Translations under genes and position numbers: made by a program
Notes under the pieces: model-generated
The model's input: only the letters and a program-made list of their open reading frames with translations
Databases searched by the model: none
What the model was told of the DNA's origin: nothing
In this document: positions 25,480 through 34,561 of the stretch, one piece after another
Layout: every line of letters begins with the position of its first letter
Position numbering within the stretch: position 1 is the first letter of the stretch
DNA from: Byssovorax sp.
GTDB taxonomy: Bacteria; Myxococcota_A; Polyangia; Polyangiales; Polyangiaceae
NCBI GenBank assembly: GCA_025362495.1
Contig: JANYGI010000124.1
Coordinates: 1-64,000, forward strand
Direction: 5' to 3'
Length of the DNA: 64,000 nt

Positions 25480-26124
25480 TCACTCGCCGCGCCTGCGGTC
25501 CGTGGGCGTCACCCGGCGGGTCATCCCGCTGACTTGCGGCTGGTGATCGGGGCAGCTCTTGCGCCGGATCTCGCCGTCCTGGAAGGTGACGCGATTGCAC
25601 ACGTCGCACACGCAGAGGCGGCGGTCGTACTCCTCGCGGTGCGACAGCACGTCGACGGCGAAGAGGCTGAGCACGACCCCGCTGAGCGGCGCCGTCGGCT
25701 CGGGCTGCGCGACCCAGTGGCTCTCGGTCTGCATCCGGCGGCGGCGCACGCGACCCGCGAAGATCGCGGCCGCGAGGAAGCGATCGTCCGTCGGCGACGC
25801 GATGAGCCCACGGAGCGCGGTGATGACCCGGATCCGCGCAGCGGCGAGCACGCGAGGCAGCGCCGCCTGAGACGCGGTCGCCTCGTGCCCGCTGCCGTGG
25901 AGCACGATGGTGCCAGCCGCGGGCTCGGTGATCACCATGGGCGCGCGCATGTGCCCGGGGTCGACGAGGTGCTCGGTGAACCAATCGCGCAGCCCGCCGA
26001 CGCCCCAGCCAGGCTGGGCGCTGGAGTGAAGGAAGCCGAGGCCCGCGACGAGCGGGGGACGAGGCTCGGAGCCACGGTGAGCCGGCATGGCGGAAGCGGT
26101 GACGGCGGTGGGCGACGTTGCCAT
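25480..26124 (-). CDS. hypothetical protein with C-terminal Cys-rich finger
   Basis: I do not recognise this 214-residue protein. The chosen ATG (MATSPTAVTASAMPAHRG) avoids an upstream extension that would run into a palindromic repeat; the frame stays open to 26265. The middle part looks globular (MVITEPAAGTIVLHGSGHEA, LIASPTDDRFLAAAIFAGRV). Near the C-terminus CVCDVCNRVTF...CPDH gives a CxCxxC-C-H arrangement suitable for one zinc ion. No signal peptide is seen. It is transcribed away from the divergent region at 29.8 kb, downstream of the kinase gene. Confidence 0.7.
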   Translation of the reverse strand: MATSPTAVTASAMPAHRGSEPRPPLVAGLGFLHSSAQPGWGVGGLRDWFTEHLVDPGHMRAPMVITEPAAGTIVLHGSGHEATASQAALPRVLAAARIRVITALRGLIASPTDDRFLAAAIFAGRVRRRRMQTESHWVAQPEPTAPLSGVVLSLFAVDVLSHREEYDRRLCVCDVCNRVTFQDGEIRRKSCPDHQPQVSGMTRRVTPTDRRRGE

Positions 26125-26247
26125 GCGCGACGTCTTCGCAAGGATCTTGCCACCAGCGTTTCGCGTGAAATCTCCGGCGTCTGGAGCGGAAACGGCCTCG
26201 TTCACGGGATCGCGTCCGCCGTCGCGAACGCCGAGGGCACAGCGCCT

Positions 26248-26283
26248 CGGGCACGTGCCGGGCACGTGCCCGGCACGTGCCCG
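26248..26283. repeat. clustered GGCACGTGCC palindromes
   Basis: Three overlapping copies of the palindrome (G)GGCACGTGCC(C) occur head to tail in 36 bases. They lie just downstream of the kinase stop and upstream of the next minus-strand gene. They can form alternative hairpins, and CACGTG is also a self-complementary protein-binding core. The array may be a terminator, a REP-like element or an operator. Confidence 0.65.
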
Positions 26284-26289
26284 CGCGTC

Positions 26290-29200
26290 TCAGTCGACGG
26301 CGATCGGCCACTCGATGGCGGCGAGGCCACCGGCGATCTTGCGCAGCTCGATCCGGAGCTCGCTCGCCGTGGCGCGGTCCTCCGACTTGCGGCGCAGGCA
26401 GCGCGTGAGAAAGCGCGCGAGGCCGGTGGTGCCGGGGCGCTCGGCGAGCTTGCGGATCGCCTTCGGGCTGCCGTCGTGCATCATGTGCGCGGCGATGAGC
26501 GCGACCTCGTTCGGCGCGTCGAACAGCGTCGTCGTCGTCAGGACCTCGTAGGCGAAGCACCCGAAGCTGTAGATGTCGGCGGGCAGCGCGCTGACGCTGC
26601 CGAGCTTGGCGGGATCGACCCAGATCTCCGGCGCGCCGTACGAGGCCGTCGCGCAGCCGGGCCGGGTGTTGCGGCCGGCGAGCCCGAAGTCCACCAGCAC
26701 CGGTGTCTTGCTGTCGCGGAGGATGACGTTCGAAGGCTTGAGATCGAGGTGACCGACGTTGACCGAGTGCATCGCCTCGAGGCCCGCGAGGACCCCGTCG
26801 AGCAGCGACAGCGCCCGCGGGATCGTCAGCAGTCGTGAGCCGAGGAGCTGATCGCAGCGCGTGCCCTCGACGAGCTCCATCACCAGGATCGGCTTCGGTT
26901 TGGTGGCAGCATCGAATGTCACGAAACGCGCGAGGTTCTCGTGCTCGGGCACGGCGAGGAGCGCGCCCGCTTCTTCGCGGAAGAGCTTGAGGAAGTCGGT
27001 CTCGGAGAGGCTGCGCGCCGCGGTGGCGTCGTAGTCGGGGACCTTGAGGGCGAAGCGCTCGGCGCCGCCGTCGTGGCGATCCTCGATGCGGGTGACGACG
27101 AAGACCGTGCCCGCCGCGCCGCCGCCGAGCTGACGGTGAATGTAGAAGCCGCCGAGCGTGCGCCGGCTCGGCAGCCACGCGGGGAGGCGGCCCTCGAGCT
27201 GCCGCGCGGGATCGAGCGGCGTGGTGAGATCGATCGGCGGATCGACGGGGAGCGAGGCCACGCGCGGGAGGATGCGAGCGACGACGCCCGCGAGCGCCGG
27301 CGGGAGCACGGCGAAGGCGCGCTCGACGGCGGCGGCGATCGAGGGCCGCAGCTCCGTCGCGGGATCGGCGTCGGGCTCGCGGGCGCGATCGGCGGCGACG
27401 GCGAGGCGGAACACGTCGTGCTGCGTGCTCGGGCGCTCGTCGGGCTCGGGCGCCGCTTCTTCCTCGCCGAAGCGGCGGATCGCGGTCGTCGTCAGCTGCC
27501 CGAGGCGATCGATCGCGGCCTCGAGCGCGGTGAGCGGTGAGCCCTCGGCGGCGGCGAGGGGGCGCAGCGACGCGGCGTCCTGGATCGTCGACAGCGCGCG
27601 CAGGAGCTGCTCGAGCGACGAGCGCAGCGCCTCGACCCGCTGCGACGAGTCGGCCGGGAGCTCGACGATCAGGCTCTCCAGAGCGGAGATCCGCGCGCGT
27701 CCGTCGGCGCCGGGGATGCGGCGCTCGGTCTCGACGAAGCGGCCGTAGGCGCGGAGGAGCCGCGTGGTGTCGGGCTGCATGCTCGCCTCGGCGAGGACGG
27801 CGAGATCGCCCGCGCCGGTCGGGCGCACGGCCGCGTACAGGAACACGTCGGCGGGATCGGCCGCGCCGTCGCGCACCAGGGCGTCGAGCGCGCGCGCGAC
27901 GGTGGCGGTGATCGCGCGGCGGAGCGGGTGATCGGGGCGCTCGCCCGCGAGGCGGCCGATCAGCGCGCGGCACGTCGTCGTCAGGCGGTTCTGCACCCGC
28001 CGTCGACCCTCGGCGTCGTCCTCGAGCTCGCTCGTCTCGCCGTCGACGAGGTGGAGCAGCGCGCGGAGCTTGCGCTGGTGGAGCGTGAGATACCGCGGCG
28101 TATCTTCGCCCGCGTAGGGGATCGACTCGCCCGCGAGCAGGATGCCGGCGAGCCGGCCGTCGAGCTCGTCGACGGCGCCGCCGCCGGTGACGCCGTCGCT
28201 CGGGCGGCGGCTGAGCAGGCAGAGGTTGCGGAGCACGCCGGTCTCGAGCAGGTGCACGTCGAGCTCGCGCACCAGGATCGCCGCGGCGCCGCGCCCCTGC
28301 GCCGAGCGCGGATCGCCCGACTCGTCGAGGCCGATCGCTTCGAGCGCCTCGACGGCGTCGGTGGCGCGCTCGAGCGCCGCCTGCGCCAGCGAGTAGGCCT
28401 CGCGGGTGCCCACCTCGACGAAGGCCTCGATCGATTGATCGATCGCGTCGCGGAGGGCGGCGCCGAGGCGGCCCGCGGTGCCGCTCGGGCGGCGATCCTC
28501 GGGGCCGCGGCCGCCGGTGATGTCGAGCAGGATCTCCTTGCCGAGGGCCAGCGCGTCGTCCTCGCCGCCGAGGCCGTCGAGGGTGCTCGCGAGCGCCTCG
28601 GCGCAGCGCTCGACCACCGAACGCGGCAGCGATCCCAGCTCGGCGTGGAGCTCGATCAGCGTCTCGGCGGCGTGGAGCGGCGCGGCCTCGACGATGGCGT
28701 GGAGCAGCTCGGCCGCGGCCTCGGGCTCGGCGTCCGAGGCGCGCGGGATGCCCCACAGCATCGCGGTGGCGATCCCCGGATCGTGGCCGAGCAGTGGGCT
28801 CTTCAGCAGCTCGAGCGCGGCGGGCAGCGCCCAGTCGGGATCGATGGCGACGTTGGCGACGAGCGAGGTCGCGCCGCGGCGCCACTCGGTCGGCGACTGG
28901 CCGGAGGTGACCGCCGTCGCGATCTCGTCGCGCAGGCCCGGGACCGCCGCGCAGAGCAGCCCGCGCGCCACCGCGACGTGGCGCCACACCAGCGTCTCGC
29001 GATCGGCGAGCAGCACGCGGAACGCGCCGTCGATCCCCTCGGACTCGCTCCCGCGCCGCCCCGACGCCGGATCGATTGGACGCCGGATCGCCCTTTGAAA
29101 CAAGCGGATCGCCGTGTCGTCGCCCTGCTTGCCTCGGGCCGCGGCCTCGCGCGCCGCCCGCTCGAGCAGGCGCGCCGAGAGCCGCCGCTCCGGCAGCGAT

Positions 29201-29721
29201 CGCGTCGATCGCGTGCCGAGCCAGTCGATCGCGACCTCGCGCCGGCTGATCAGCGCCAGCGCCAGCGGATCGACCGGCACGTCGGTGAGCCCGGGCAAGC
29301 CCATCGCCAGGGCCACGCGCGCGTGCACGCCGGGGGTGCTGAGGCCGCGCACCGAGCCCGCCGCCATCCGCGTCGCGATGGCCACGAACGTCGCCGCGCT
29401 GCCCTCGTAGAGCCAGAGGCCGACGCGCCGCCCGAGCTCGCGTCGCTCGACGCTGATCGGCAGCACCGCGGCGATCTCGTACACGGCGACGGCGGCGGCC
29501 GGGGCGGCGAGCCAGCTCAGATCTTCGAACAGCCCGTCGGCGAACGCCGTCTGGACGCTGCGCGCGACCGCGGCCCCGTCGACGCCGTCGAGCGGAGCCT
29601 GCCCTGTCGCGGCCAGCGCGATCGACGCGATGCTCTGACGGAACACGCTGCGGCGGTCGGCCCGCTCGTAGCGGTCGAGGTGCAGGATGCCTTCGAGGGA
29701 AAAATCAGCGCGAGCGGCCAT
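26290..29721 (-). CDS. Ser/Thr protein kinase with long N-terminal region
   Basis: The 1143-residue protein has a Hanks-type kinase domain at its C-terminus (about 860-1143). It shows the glycine loop LGGGAAGTVF, the Lys of FALKVPD, the catalytic loop HLDLKPSN, VDFGLAG and SYGAPEIW. Catalytic Asp, Lys and Asn are retained, but the Arg of the usual HRD is Leu, so it is a non-RD kinase and probably not controlled by activation-loop phosphorylation. The first 850 residues are Ala/Leu/Arg-rich and helical, possibly HEAT- or ARM-like; no family is recognised. No membrane helix is visible. The start is the ATG before MAARADFSLEG. The frame stays open upstream but would overlap the divergent lipoprotein gene. 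Confidence 0.88.
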   Translation of the reverse strand: MAARADFSLEGILHLDRYERADRRSVFRQSIASIALAATGQAPLDGVDGAAVARSVQTAFADGLFEDLSWLAAPAAAVAVYEIAAVLPISVERRELGRRVGLWLYEGSAATFVAIATRMAAGSVRGLSTPGVHARVALAMGLPGLTDVPVDPLALALISRREVAIDWLGTRSTRSLPERRLSARLLERAAREAAARGKQGDDTAIRLFQRAIRRPIDPASGRRGSESEGIDGAFRVLLADRETLVWRHVAVARGLLCAAVPGLRDEIATAVTSGQSPTEWRRGATSLVANVAIDPDWALPAALELLKSPLLGHDPGIATAMLWGIPRASDAEPEAAAELLHAIVEAAPLHAAETLIELHAELGSLPRSVVERCAEALASTLDGLGGEDDALALGKEILLDITGGRGPEDRRPSGTAGRLGAALRDAIDQSIEAFVEVGTREAYSLAQAALERATDAVEALEAIGLDESGDPRSAQGRGAAAILVRELDVHLLETGVLRNLCLLSRRPSDGVTGGGAVDELDGRLAGILLAGESIPYAGEDTPRYLTLHQRKLRALLHLVDGETSELEDDAEGRRRVQNRLTTTCRALIGRLAGERPDHPLRRAITATVARALDALVRDGAADPADVFLYAAVRPTGAGDLAVLAEASMQPDTTRLLRAYGRFVETERRIPGADGRARISALESLIVELPADSSQRVEALRSSLEQLLRALSTIQDAASLRPLAAAEGSPLTALEAAIDRLGQLTTTAIRRFGEEEAAPEPDERPSTQHDVFRLAVAADRAREPDADPATELRPSIAAAVERAFAVLPPALAGVVARILPRVASLPVDPPIDLTTPLDPARQLEGRLPAWLPSRRTLGGFYIHRQLGGGAAGTVFVVTRIEDRHDGGAERFALKVPDYDATAARSLSETDFLKLFREEAGALLAVPEHENLARFVTFDAATKPKPILVMELVEGTRCDQLLGSRLLTIPRALSLLDGVLAGLEAMHSVNVGHLDLKPSNVILRDSKTPVLVDFGLAGRNTRPGCATASYGAPEIWVDPAKLGSVSALPADIYSFGCFAYEVLTTTTLFDAPNEVALIAAHMMHDGSPKAIRKLAERPGTTGLARFLTRCLRRKSEDRATASELRIELRKIAGGLAAIEWPIAVD

Positions 29722-29836
29722 GAGCGGGGCGACGCCCCAGCGCATGAGGCGCGCGTTTGCGCGGGAGCGCAAGAGGGCAGGTGGAAGCCCACGTGGAAGT
29801 CGGCTAACGCTGTCGGCCAACGACCAAGGAGATCCC

Positions 29837-31015
29837 GTGTCCCGAGCGCGCATTTCGCTTCTTCTCCTGCTCGCCTTTCCGCTCGCCGCCTGCAGGAAGG
29901 AAGCGCCGGCCCCCCAGCCCGAGCCGAGCGTGAAGGTCGCCGCGCCCGAGGTGAAGCCCACGCCGACGGCGAGCTCGACGGCCGAGATCGTCGCGAGCGC
30001 CGCGCCGAGCGCGAGCGCCGCGCCGACGGCCGCGATCAAGGCGTCCGCGGCCGCTCCCGCGGCGAGCGTCGCCGTCGACAAATCGGCTGCAAAACCCGGG
30101 GTGAACGCGCCGATCGCGCTGCCGAAATCAGCGAGCGGCGTGCTCGCCGCGGGCGCCGCCGACAAGGTCCTCCCGAGCGGCGCGCCGGCCCTGGTGCGGC
30201 TGCTCGATCCGGGCGCCGAGCCGCGCGCCGACCTCAGCTACGCGATCGCCAAGGGCCCCGCGCCGAAGCTCGGCATGGACATGGACATGGCGGTGAGCGT
30301 CAAGGCCGGCGGGCACGTGAACGAGGCCAAGCTCCCGAAGATGGGGATGACGCTCGACGGATCGACCAACGAGACCAACGCCGCGGGCGAGTGGAAGATC
30401 CTCGCGAGCCTCGTGGGGATCACCATCGACGGCAAGGGCCCGCAGGCCGAGCAGATGGCCGCCGCGATGCGCCCGCAGATCGAGTCGATGAAGGGGCTCG
30501 GCATCAACTACTGGTTGAACCCCAAGGGCCGCGTCCGCGACGTGAAAATCGAGCTGCCGAAGGGCTTCCCGCCCGCGGCCGAGGCGCTGGTCCAGGGCCT
30601 CAACCAGTCGTTCGAATCGATGGTCGCGCCGCTCCCGATCGAGGCCGTCGGCCTCGGCGCGAAGTGGCAGGTCGTGAGCCGGATGGCCGCCTCCGGCGCG
30701 GATCTGCTCCAGTCGGCGACGTACACCTTGAAGGCGCGCGACGGCGCCCGCGCCACGCTCGACGTCGTCACGACGCAGCTCTCCGCGAGCGACACGATCA
30801 AGGCGCTCGGGGCCCCGGGCGGCGCCCTCACCCACGTGAAGTCGTTCAGCTCCGGGGGCACCGGCACGACGAAGATCGACACCACGTCGGTCGTCCCCGA
30901 GGGCGGCACCACGACGATGAAGACCGGCATGACGGTCGTCGTGTCGCAGGGCGGCGAGCCCGGTGAAGAGAGCGCGATCGAGACCCGCACCAGCGTCACC
31001 CTCTCGAGGCCCTGA
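29837..31015 (+). CDS. lipoprotein of unknown function
   Basis: The 392-residue protein starts at a GTG with AAGGAG five bases upstream. It has a lipoprotein signal (MSRARISLLLLLAFPLAAC) with lipobox LAAC. A long Ala/Ser/Pro/Lys low-complexity stretch follows (to about residue 100), then a globular domain containing MDMDMAVSVKAGG and repeated Thr-rich beta strands near the C-terminus. Family unknown. It is divergent from the long kinase gene, with only 115 bases between starts, so the two may be co-regulated. It leads an operon: the next gene begins four bases after its stop. Confidence 0.82.
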   Translation: MSRARISLLLLLAFPLAACRKEAPAPQPEPSVKVAAPEVKPTPTASSTAEIVASAAPSASAAPTAAIKASAAAPAASVAVDKSAAKPGVNAPIALPKSASGVLAAGAADKVLPSGAPALVRLLDPGAEPRADLSYAIAKGPAPKLGMDMDMAVSVKAGGHVNEAKLPKMGMTLDGSTNETNAAGEWKILASLVGITIDGKGPQAEQMAAAMRPQIESMKGLGINYWLNPKGRVRDVKIELPKGFPPAAEALVQGLNQSFESMVAPLPIEAVGLGAKWQVVSRMAASGADLLQSATYTLKARDGARATLDVVTTQLSASDTIKALGAPGGALTHVKSFSSGGTGTTKIDTTSVVPEGGTTTMKTGMTVVVSQGGEPGEESAIETRTSVTLSRP

Positions 31016-31019
31016 GATC

Positions 31020-32207
31020 ATGAGCGCTGAACCTCTCGACGTCGTCTCCGATCTCCCCGCGCTGCGCGCCGCCTACTCGCGCTTCCTCGTGGGCGATCGG
31101 GTCCTGCTCACCGGGCACTCGCACCAGGCCTGGCCCGACGTCGCGCGCGACGCGCTCGTGCGATCGTTCGACGACGCGGCCCGCTTCGTCGACGACAAGT
31201 GGGAGCAGGCGATAGCGCCGATGCAGGAGCGCGTCGGGGCCGCGATCCTCGCGCGCATGGGCTTCCGCGGCGGCGACGCGATCGCCTTCGGCAAGAGCAC
31301 GCACGAGCTCGTCTTCCGCCTGCTCTCGTGCTTTCCCGCCGCGTCGCGGCCGCGGATCGTCACGACCACGGGCGAGTTCCACTCGCTCCACCGGCAGCTC
31401 GCGCGCCTCGCCGAGGAGGGCGCCGACGTGGTGTGGGTGCCGGCCGAGCCGCGGGAAGGCCTCGCCGATCGGCTGCTCGCGGCGATCACGCCCGGGACCG
31501 CGATGGTGGCCTTCTCGGCGGTGCTCTTCGAGGACGCGCACGTCGTCCCGCGCCTCGGCGAGATCGTGGCGCGCGCGGCCGAGGTCGGCGCCGTGCCGCT
31601 CGTCGACGCCTACCACGCGTTCAACGCCGTCCCGATCGTGTGGGGCCCCGCGAAGACCCAGCTCTTCGTCACCGCCGGCGGCTACAAATACGCTGAATTT
31701 GGCGAGGGGATCTGCTGGCTGCGCATCCCCAGCACCACCGCGCTCCGGCCGGTCGACACCGGGTGGTTCGCGGACTTCGCGGCGCTCTCGGCCCCGCGCG
31801 CCTTCACGGTCGCCTACGGCTCCGGGGGCGCGCGGTTCACCGGCGCGACGTTCGACGCGTCGGCGTTCTACCGCGCCGACGCCGTGCTCGCGCACTGGGA
31901 GCGCTTCGGCCTCACGGTGCCGAAGCTGCGCGCGATCTCGCTCCGCCAGACGCGGCGCATCCTGGCGATCCTCGACGCCCACGGTCGCTCGGCCGACGTC
32001 GTGTCCTTGCGCGACGACGATCGTCGCGGCGGCTTCGTCGCCGTGCGCCACCCCGACGCCGGCGCCGTCGTCGCGCGCCTCCGCGCCGCCTCGGTGTTCG
32101 TCGACGCGCGCCGCGATCTGCTCCGCCTCGGGCCCGCGCCGTACCTCACCGACGACGAGATCGATCGCGGCACGCTGGCGGCGATCGAGGCGATGAGCGC
32201 GCGGTGA
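31020..32207 (+). CDS. kynureninase-like PLP-dependent enzyme
   Basis: The 395-residue protein is a fold-type I PLP enzyme related to kynureninase and class V aminotransferases. Visible features are TGHSHQAWPDVA near the start, a cofactor Asp/His pair in DAYHAFNAVP (Asp 196, His 199) and the Schiff-base Lys 223 in GGYKYAEFGEG, as in kynureninase. In that enzyme the reaction is hydrolytic cleavage of kynurenine to anthranilate and alanine. No other tryptophan-degradation gene is nearby, so the substrate here is uncertain. It is the second gene of an operon after a lipoprotein, and its stop overlaps the start of a GNAT acetyltransferase by four bases (GTGA). Confidence 0.82.
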   Translation: MSAEPLDVVSDLPALRAAYSRFLVGDRVLLTGHSHQAWPDVARDALVRSFDDAARFVDDKWEQAIAPMQERVGAAILARMGFRGGDAIAFGKSTHELVFRLLSCFPAASRPRIVTTTGEFHSLHRQLARLAEEGADVVWVPAEPREGLADRLLAAITPGTAMVAFSAVLFEDAHVVPRLGEIVARAAEVGAVPLVDAYHAFNAVPIVWGPAKTQLFVTAGGYKYAEFGEGICWLRIPSTTALRPVDTGWFADFAALSAPRAFTVAYGSGGARFTGATFDASAFYRADAVLAHWERFGLTVPKLRAISLRQTRRILAILDAHGRSADVVSLRDDDRRGGFVAVRHPDAGAVVARLRAASVFVDARRDLLRLGPAPYLTDDEIDRGTLAAIEAMSAR

Positions 32208-33154
32208 CGGCGCCGCGCTACGTCCCGCTCCTCAATCGCGCCCTTGTCGAGGAGGCCGCGCGCCAGAACCAGGCGCTCTGGGGCTACGGGCGCACCGACG
32301 CGGAGCACGTCGCGCACACGGCCGCGCAGCTCGATCACGCGGGCCCCGAGCTGCTCCGCTACGTCGGGCTGGTCGGCGATCACGGCCTCGTCGCGGCGAG
32401 CAAGCGCTACGGGCTGCTCTTCCGCGTCGGCGGCCGCGAGGCGCGGGTGATGGGCATCGGCGCGGTGTTCACGCGCGCGAGCGAGCGCGGGAAGGGCCAC
32501 GCGCCCGCGCTGATCGGCGCCATGGTCGCCGAGGCCCGCGATCTCGGGTACGCCGCGGCGATCCTCTACTCGGACATCGATCCCGCGTACTACGCGCGCC
32601 TCGGCTTCGTGGCGCTCCCCGCGGTCGACGCCTTCGCGCTGCCCGCGGAGCTGCCGTCGGCTCGCGCTCTCGCGTTTCGCCCTGCAAACGAAGGCGATTT
32701 CGATCGGTTGAGCGCCTGGTACGAGGCGAGCTGGGCGTCGTCGCCCGGGGCGATCCGGCCGCTGCGCTCGCGCGCGCTGTGGCGCTTCTTCGCGTGGCGC
32801 AACCGGGTTGCAGAGGCCTCGATCCTCTCCGACGGCGGGCGCGACGTGGGCTACCTCCTCGCGAGCCTCGACGATCCGCGGCGCGATCTCCCCGAGCCCC
32901 GCCCCGAGGGGCTGCTCTGGGTCGACGAATGGAGCGCGCCCGGCGTCGATCCCGCGCGCGTCCTCGCCACGATCCGCGCCGTCGCCGAGCACGCCGGCGC
33001 GCGCGAGATCGCGCTCTGGCCGCGCCCCGACAGCCCCGGCGCGCCGCTCCGATCCTCCGCGCGCACCGCGTCGTTCCCGATGATCCTCCCGCTCTCGCCC
33101 GGCCTCGTCGTCGATCCCGCGCGCGACTATCTCGGATCGTTCGAGCACTTCTGA
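32204..33154 (+). CDS. GNAT-family N-acetyltransferase
   Basis: The 316-residue protein has an N-terminal GNAT domain. The acetyl-CoA-binding segment is GIGAVFTRASERGKGHAPAL (the Q/RxxGxG/A loop), followed by the strand AAAILYSDIDPAYYARLGF near residues 110-130. A second, weaker GNAT-like half follows (ALAFRPANEGDFDRLSAWYE), as in tandem-GNAT proteins. Acceptor substrate unknown. The GTG start overlaps the preceding stop, so translation is coupled to the kynureninase-like enzyme. Acetylation of that enzyme's substrate or product is conceivable. Confidence 0.82.
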   Translation: MTAPRYVPLLNRALVEEAARQNQALWGYGRTDAEHVAHTAAQLDHAGPELLRYVGLVGDHGLVAASKRYGLLFRVGGREARVMGIGAVFTRASERGKGHAPALIGAMVAEARDLGYAAAILYSDIDPAYYARLGFVALPAVDAFALPAELPSARALAFRPANEGDFDRLSAWYEASWASSPGAIRPLRSRALWRFFAWRNRVAEASILSDGGRDVGYLLASLDDPRRDLPEPRPEGLLWVDEWSAPGVDPARVLATIRAVAEHAGAREIALWPRPDSPGAPLRSSARTASFPMILPLSPGLVVDPARDYLGSFEHF

Positions 33155-33175
33155 TCGTCGGCGAACGCGCGGCGA

Positions 33176-33901
33176 TCACGGCCCCTGCAGCAGCGCGTCG
33201 ATCGCCTCCTCGAAGGCCTCGGGCGTGAGGTGCGCCGGCGCGAGCACCCGCGGCGCCTCGCCCGTCTTGCCGAGGAGGAACGTCGGCGCGGCGTGGATGC
33301 CGAAGCGCGCCGCCTCTCTGCGCGCCTCGTCGAGCTGCGTGGTGACGGCGCCAGAGCCGCTCTCGGCCGCGGCCCGATCGACGTCGACGAGCGGGATCAT
33401 GCCCGCCACGCGGCCGAGGAACGCGTCGTCGAGCGCGCCGGAGTTCTCGCTCTTCGCGGCCGCGAAGACCAGCGCGGTGAACTGCCACAGATGATCCTGG
33501 AGCCCCACGGCGCCCGCCATCCGCGCGGCGGCGTGCGACTCGGGCCCGAGGAACGCGAGATTGCGGAGAACGAGCCGCGCCTTCCCCGAGCGCGCATACC
33601 GCTCCACCAGCGTCGGCTCCACGCGCTCGGCGAACTCGCGGCAGAAGGGACACTGGAGATCGACGAACACCGTCAGCGTCGCCGGCGCGTCGGGCGCGCC
33701 GAGGACAATCCCCTGCTGCGGGATGTTCGAGAACCGCGCGACGATCGCCGCGCGAGCCGCCGCGGATGGCGCCTCGTCGGCTCCGGCGCAAGCGGTCAAG
33801 CCGGAAAAGGCGAGGGGGATCGCCACCAGCAGCGCGCTCAGGCGCCGCGTCGGAGGGGTGGCGCGGGCGAGGCGTGCGCATGCGGCCGTGGGGTGGAGCA
33901 T
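33176..33901 (-). CDS. DsbA-like thioredoxin-fold lipoprotein
   Basis: The 241-residue protein has an N-terminal lipoprotein signal with lipobox LTAC (Cys 38). A DsbA/thioredoxin domain follows with active site CPFC (84-87) in VFVDLQCPFCREF. The cis-Pro loop is AAPTFLLG near residue 205. It resembles the periplasmic DsbA-like oxidoreductases of the DSBA/thioredoxin_4 group. It should shuffle or form disulfides in the envelope; several neighbouring lipoproteins are Cys-rich and could be clients. It is convergent with the GNAT gene, 21 bases apart. Confidence 0.87.
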   Translation of the reverse strand: MLHPTAACARLARATPPTRRLSALLVAIPLAFSGLTACAGADEAPSAAARAAIVARFSNIPQQGIVLGAPDAPATLTVFVDLQCPFCREFAERVEPTLVERYARSGKARLVLRNLAFLGPESHAAARMAGAVGLQDHLWQFTALVFAAAKSENSGALDDAFLGRVAGMIPLVDVDRAAAESGSGAVTTQLDEARREAARFGIHAAPTFLLGKTGEAPRVLAPAHLTPEAFEEAIDALLQGP

Positions 33902-33943
33902 CCCCGGCGAGGAAGCACGCCGCGAGCCGTCGCGGAGATGCGG

Positions 33944-34447
33944 CTATGCTCCCTTCGATTCCAGCGCGGCGACCGTGGCACTCGCCTCCGCGACCGCCTT
34001 GTTCGCCGCGGCCAGCGCCGCCTGCGCCACCTCGAGCTCGCTCGCGCGCCTCGGCGTGATGATCGTCGCGGGAGGCGCCTTGGCCGCCTTCTTCGCGCGC
34101 TTGCCGGAGCGGCTGGAGAACTTCCACCCGATCTGCTTGAGGTCGGGCATCGCGATGGCGGTGCTCGCCCGGTGCGCTTGACGAAAGGCTCGAACGATCT
34201 GCTCGACGAGCAGGAGAACGCGGCCGTCCTGGAGATCGAGCGCGCGCTGGCTCGCGGTGCGCGTCGGCCTGGCCGGCGCGTGGCTCGCTGCGCGAACGGA
34301 CTCGGCGGCGGCGCGGAGCACGTCGATCTGCGCGCTCCCGACGCAGAAGCGGTCGGTGGACGTCCGATCGGCGGCGGTCCAGCTCGTCGCCTCGGGATCG
34401 TGAATGGCGTCGAGGAGGTCCGCGAGCGCGTCGAGAGCCGTCGCCAC
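33944..34447 (-). CDS. hypothetical protein with basic and coiled-coil C-terminus
   Basis: This 167-residue product is unrecognised. Protein-like codon use is clear. Near the C-terminus a basic patch (KFSSRSGKRAKKAAK) is followed by a predicted coiled coil rich in Ala/Glu. The GTG start is chosen because GGAGGA lies ten bases upstream and because it leaves room for the divergent DUF4276-like gene. However, the same frame continues upstream with good third-position bias to about 34690, with no ATG, GTG or TTG until 34789. The true N-terminus is therefore doubtful, and the gene may be truncated or start by another route. Confidence 0.6.
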   Translation of the reverse strand: MATALDALADLLDAIHDPEATSWTAADRTSTDRFCVGSAQIDVLRAAAESVRAASHAPARPTRTASQRALDLQDGRVLLLVEQIVRAFRQAHRASTAIAMPDLKQIGWKFSSRSGKRAKKAAKAPPATIITPRRASELEVAQAALAAANKAVAEASATVAALESKGA

Positions 34448-34561
34448 CAGCGCGGGATCCTCCGTCGCGGTGTCTGCGGCTGTGTCGATCAGCGGCCGAC
34501 GCGAGCTGCCCAGCGCGCTGACGAGGCCCGCCCGCGTCCGCTCGCGCAGGAGGGCTCCGTC

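Noticed and set aside
26248-26283. Interpreting the palindrome array as CRISPR repeats
   Set aside because: The units overlap with no spacers and there are no cas genes.
25403-28987. 1194-codon open frame on the minus strand
   Set aside because: It overlaps the kinase gene in another frame and is almost entirely Arg/Ala/Pro, with no motif.
27928-30966. 1012-codon open frame on the plus strand
   Set aside because: It is antisense to the long kinase gene and then out of frame with the lipoprotein; composition is that of a shadow frame.
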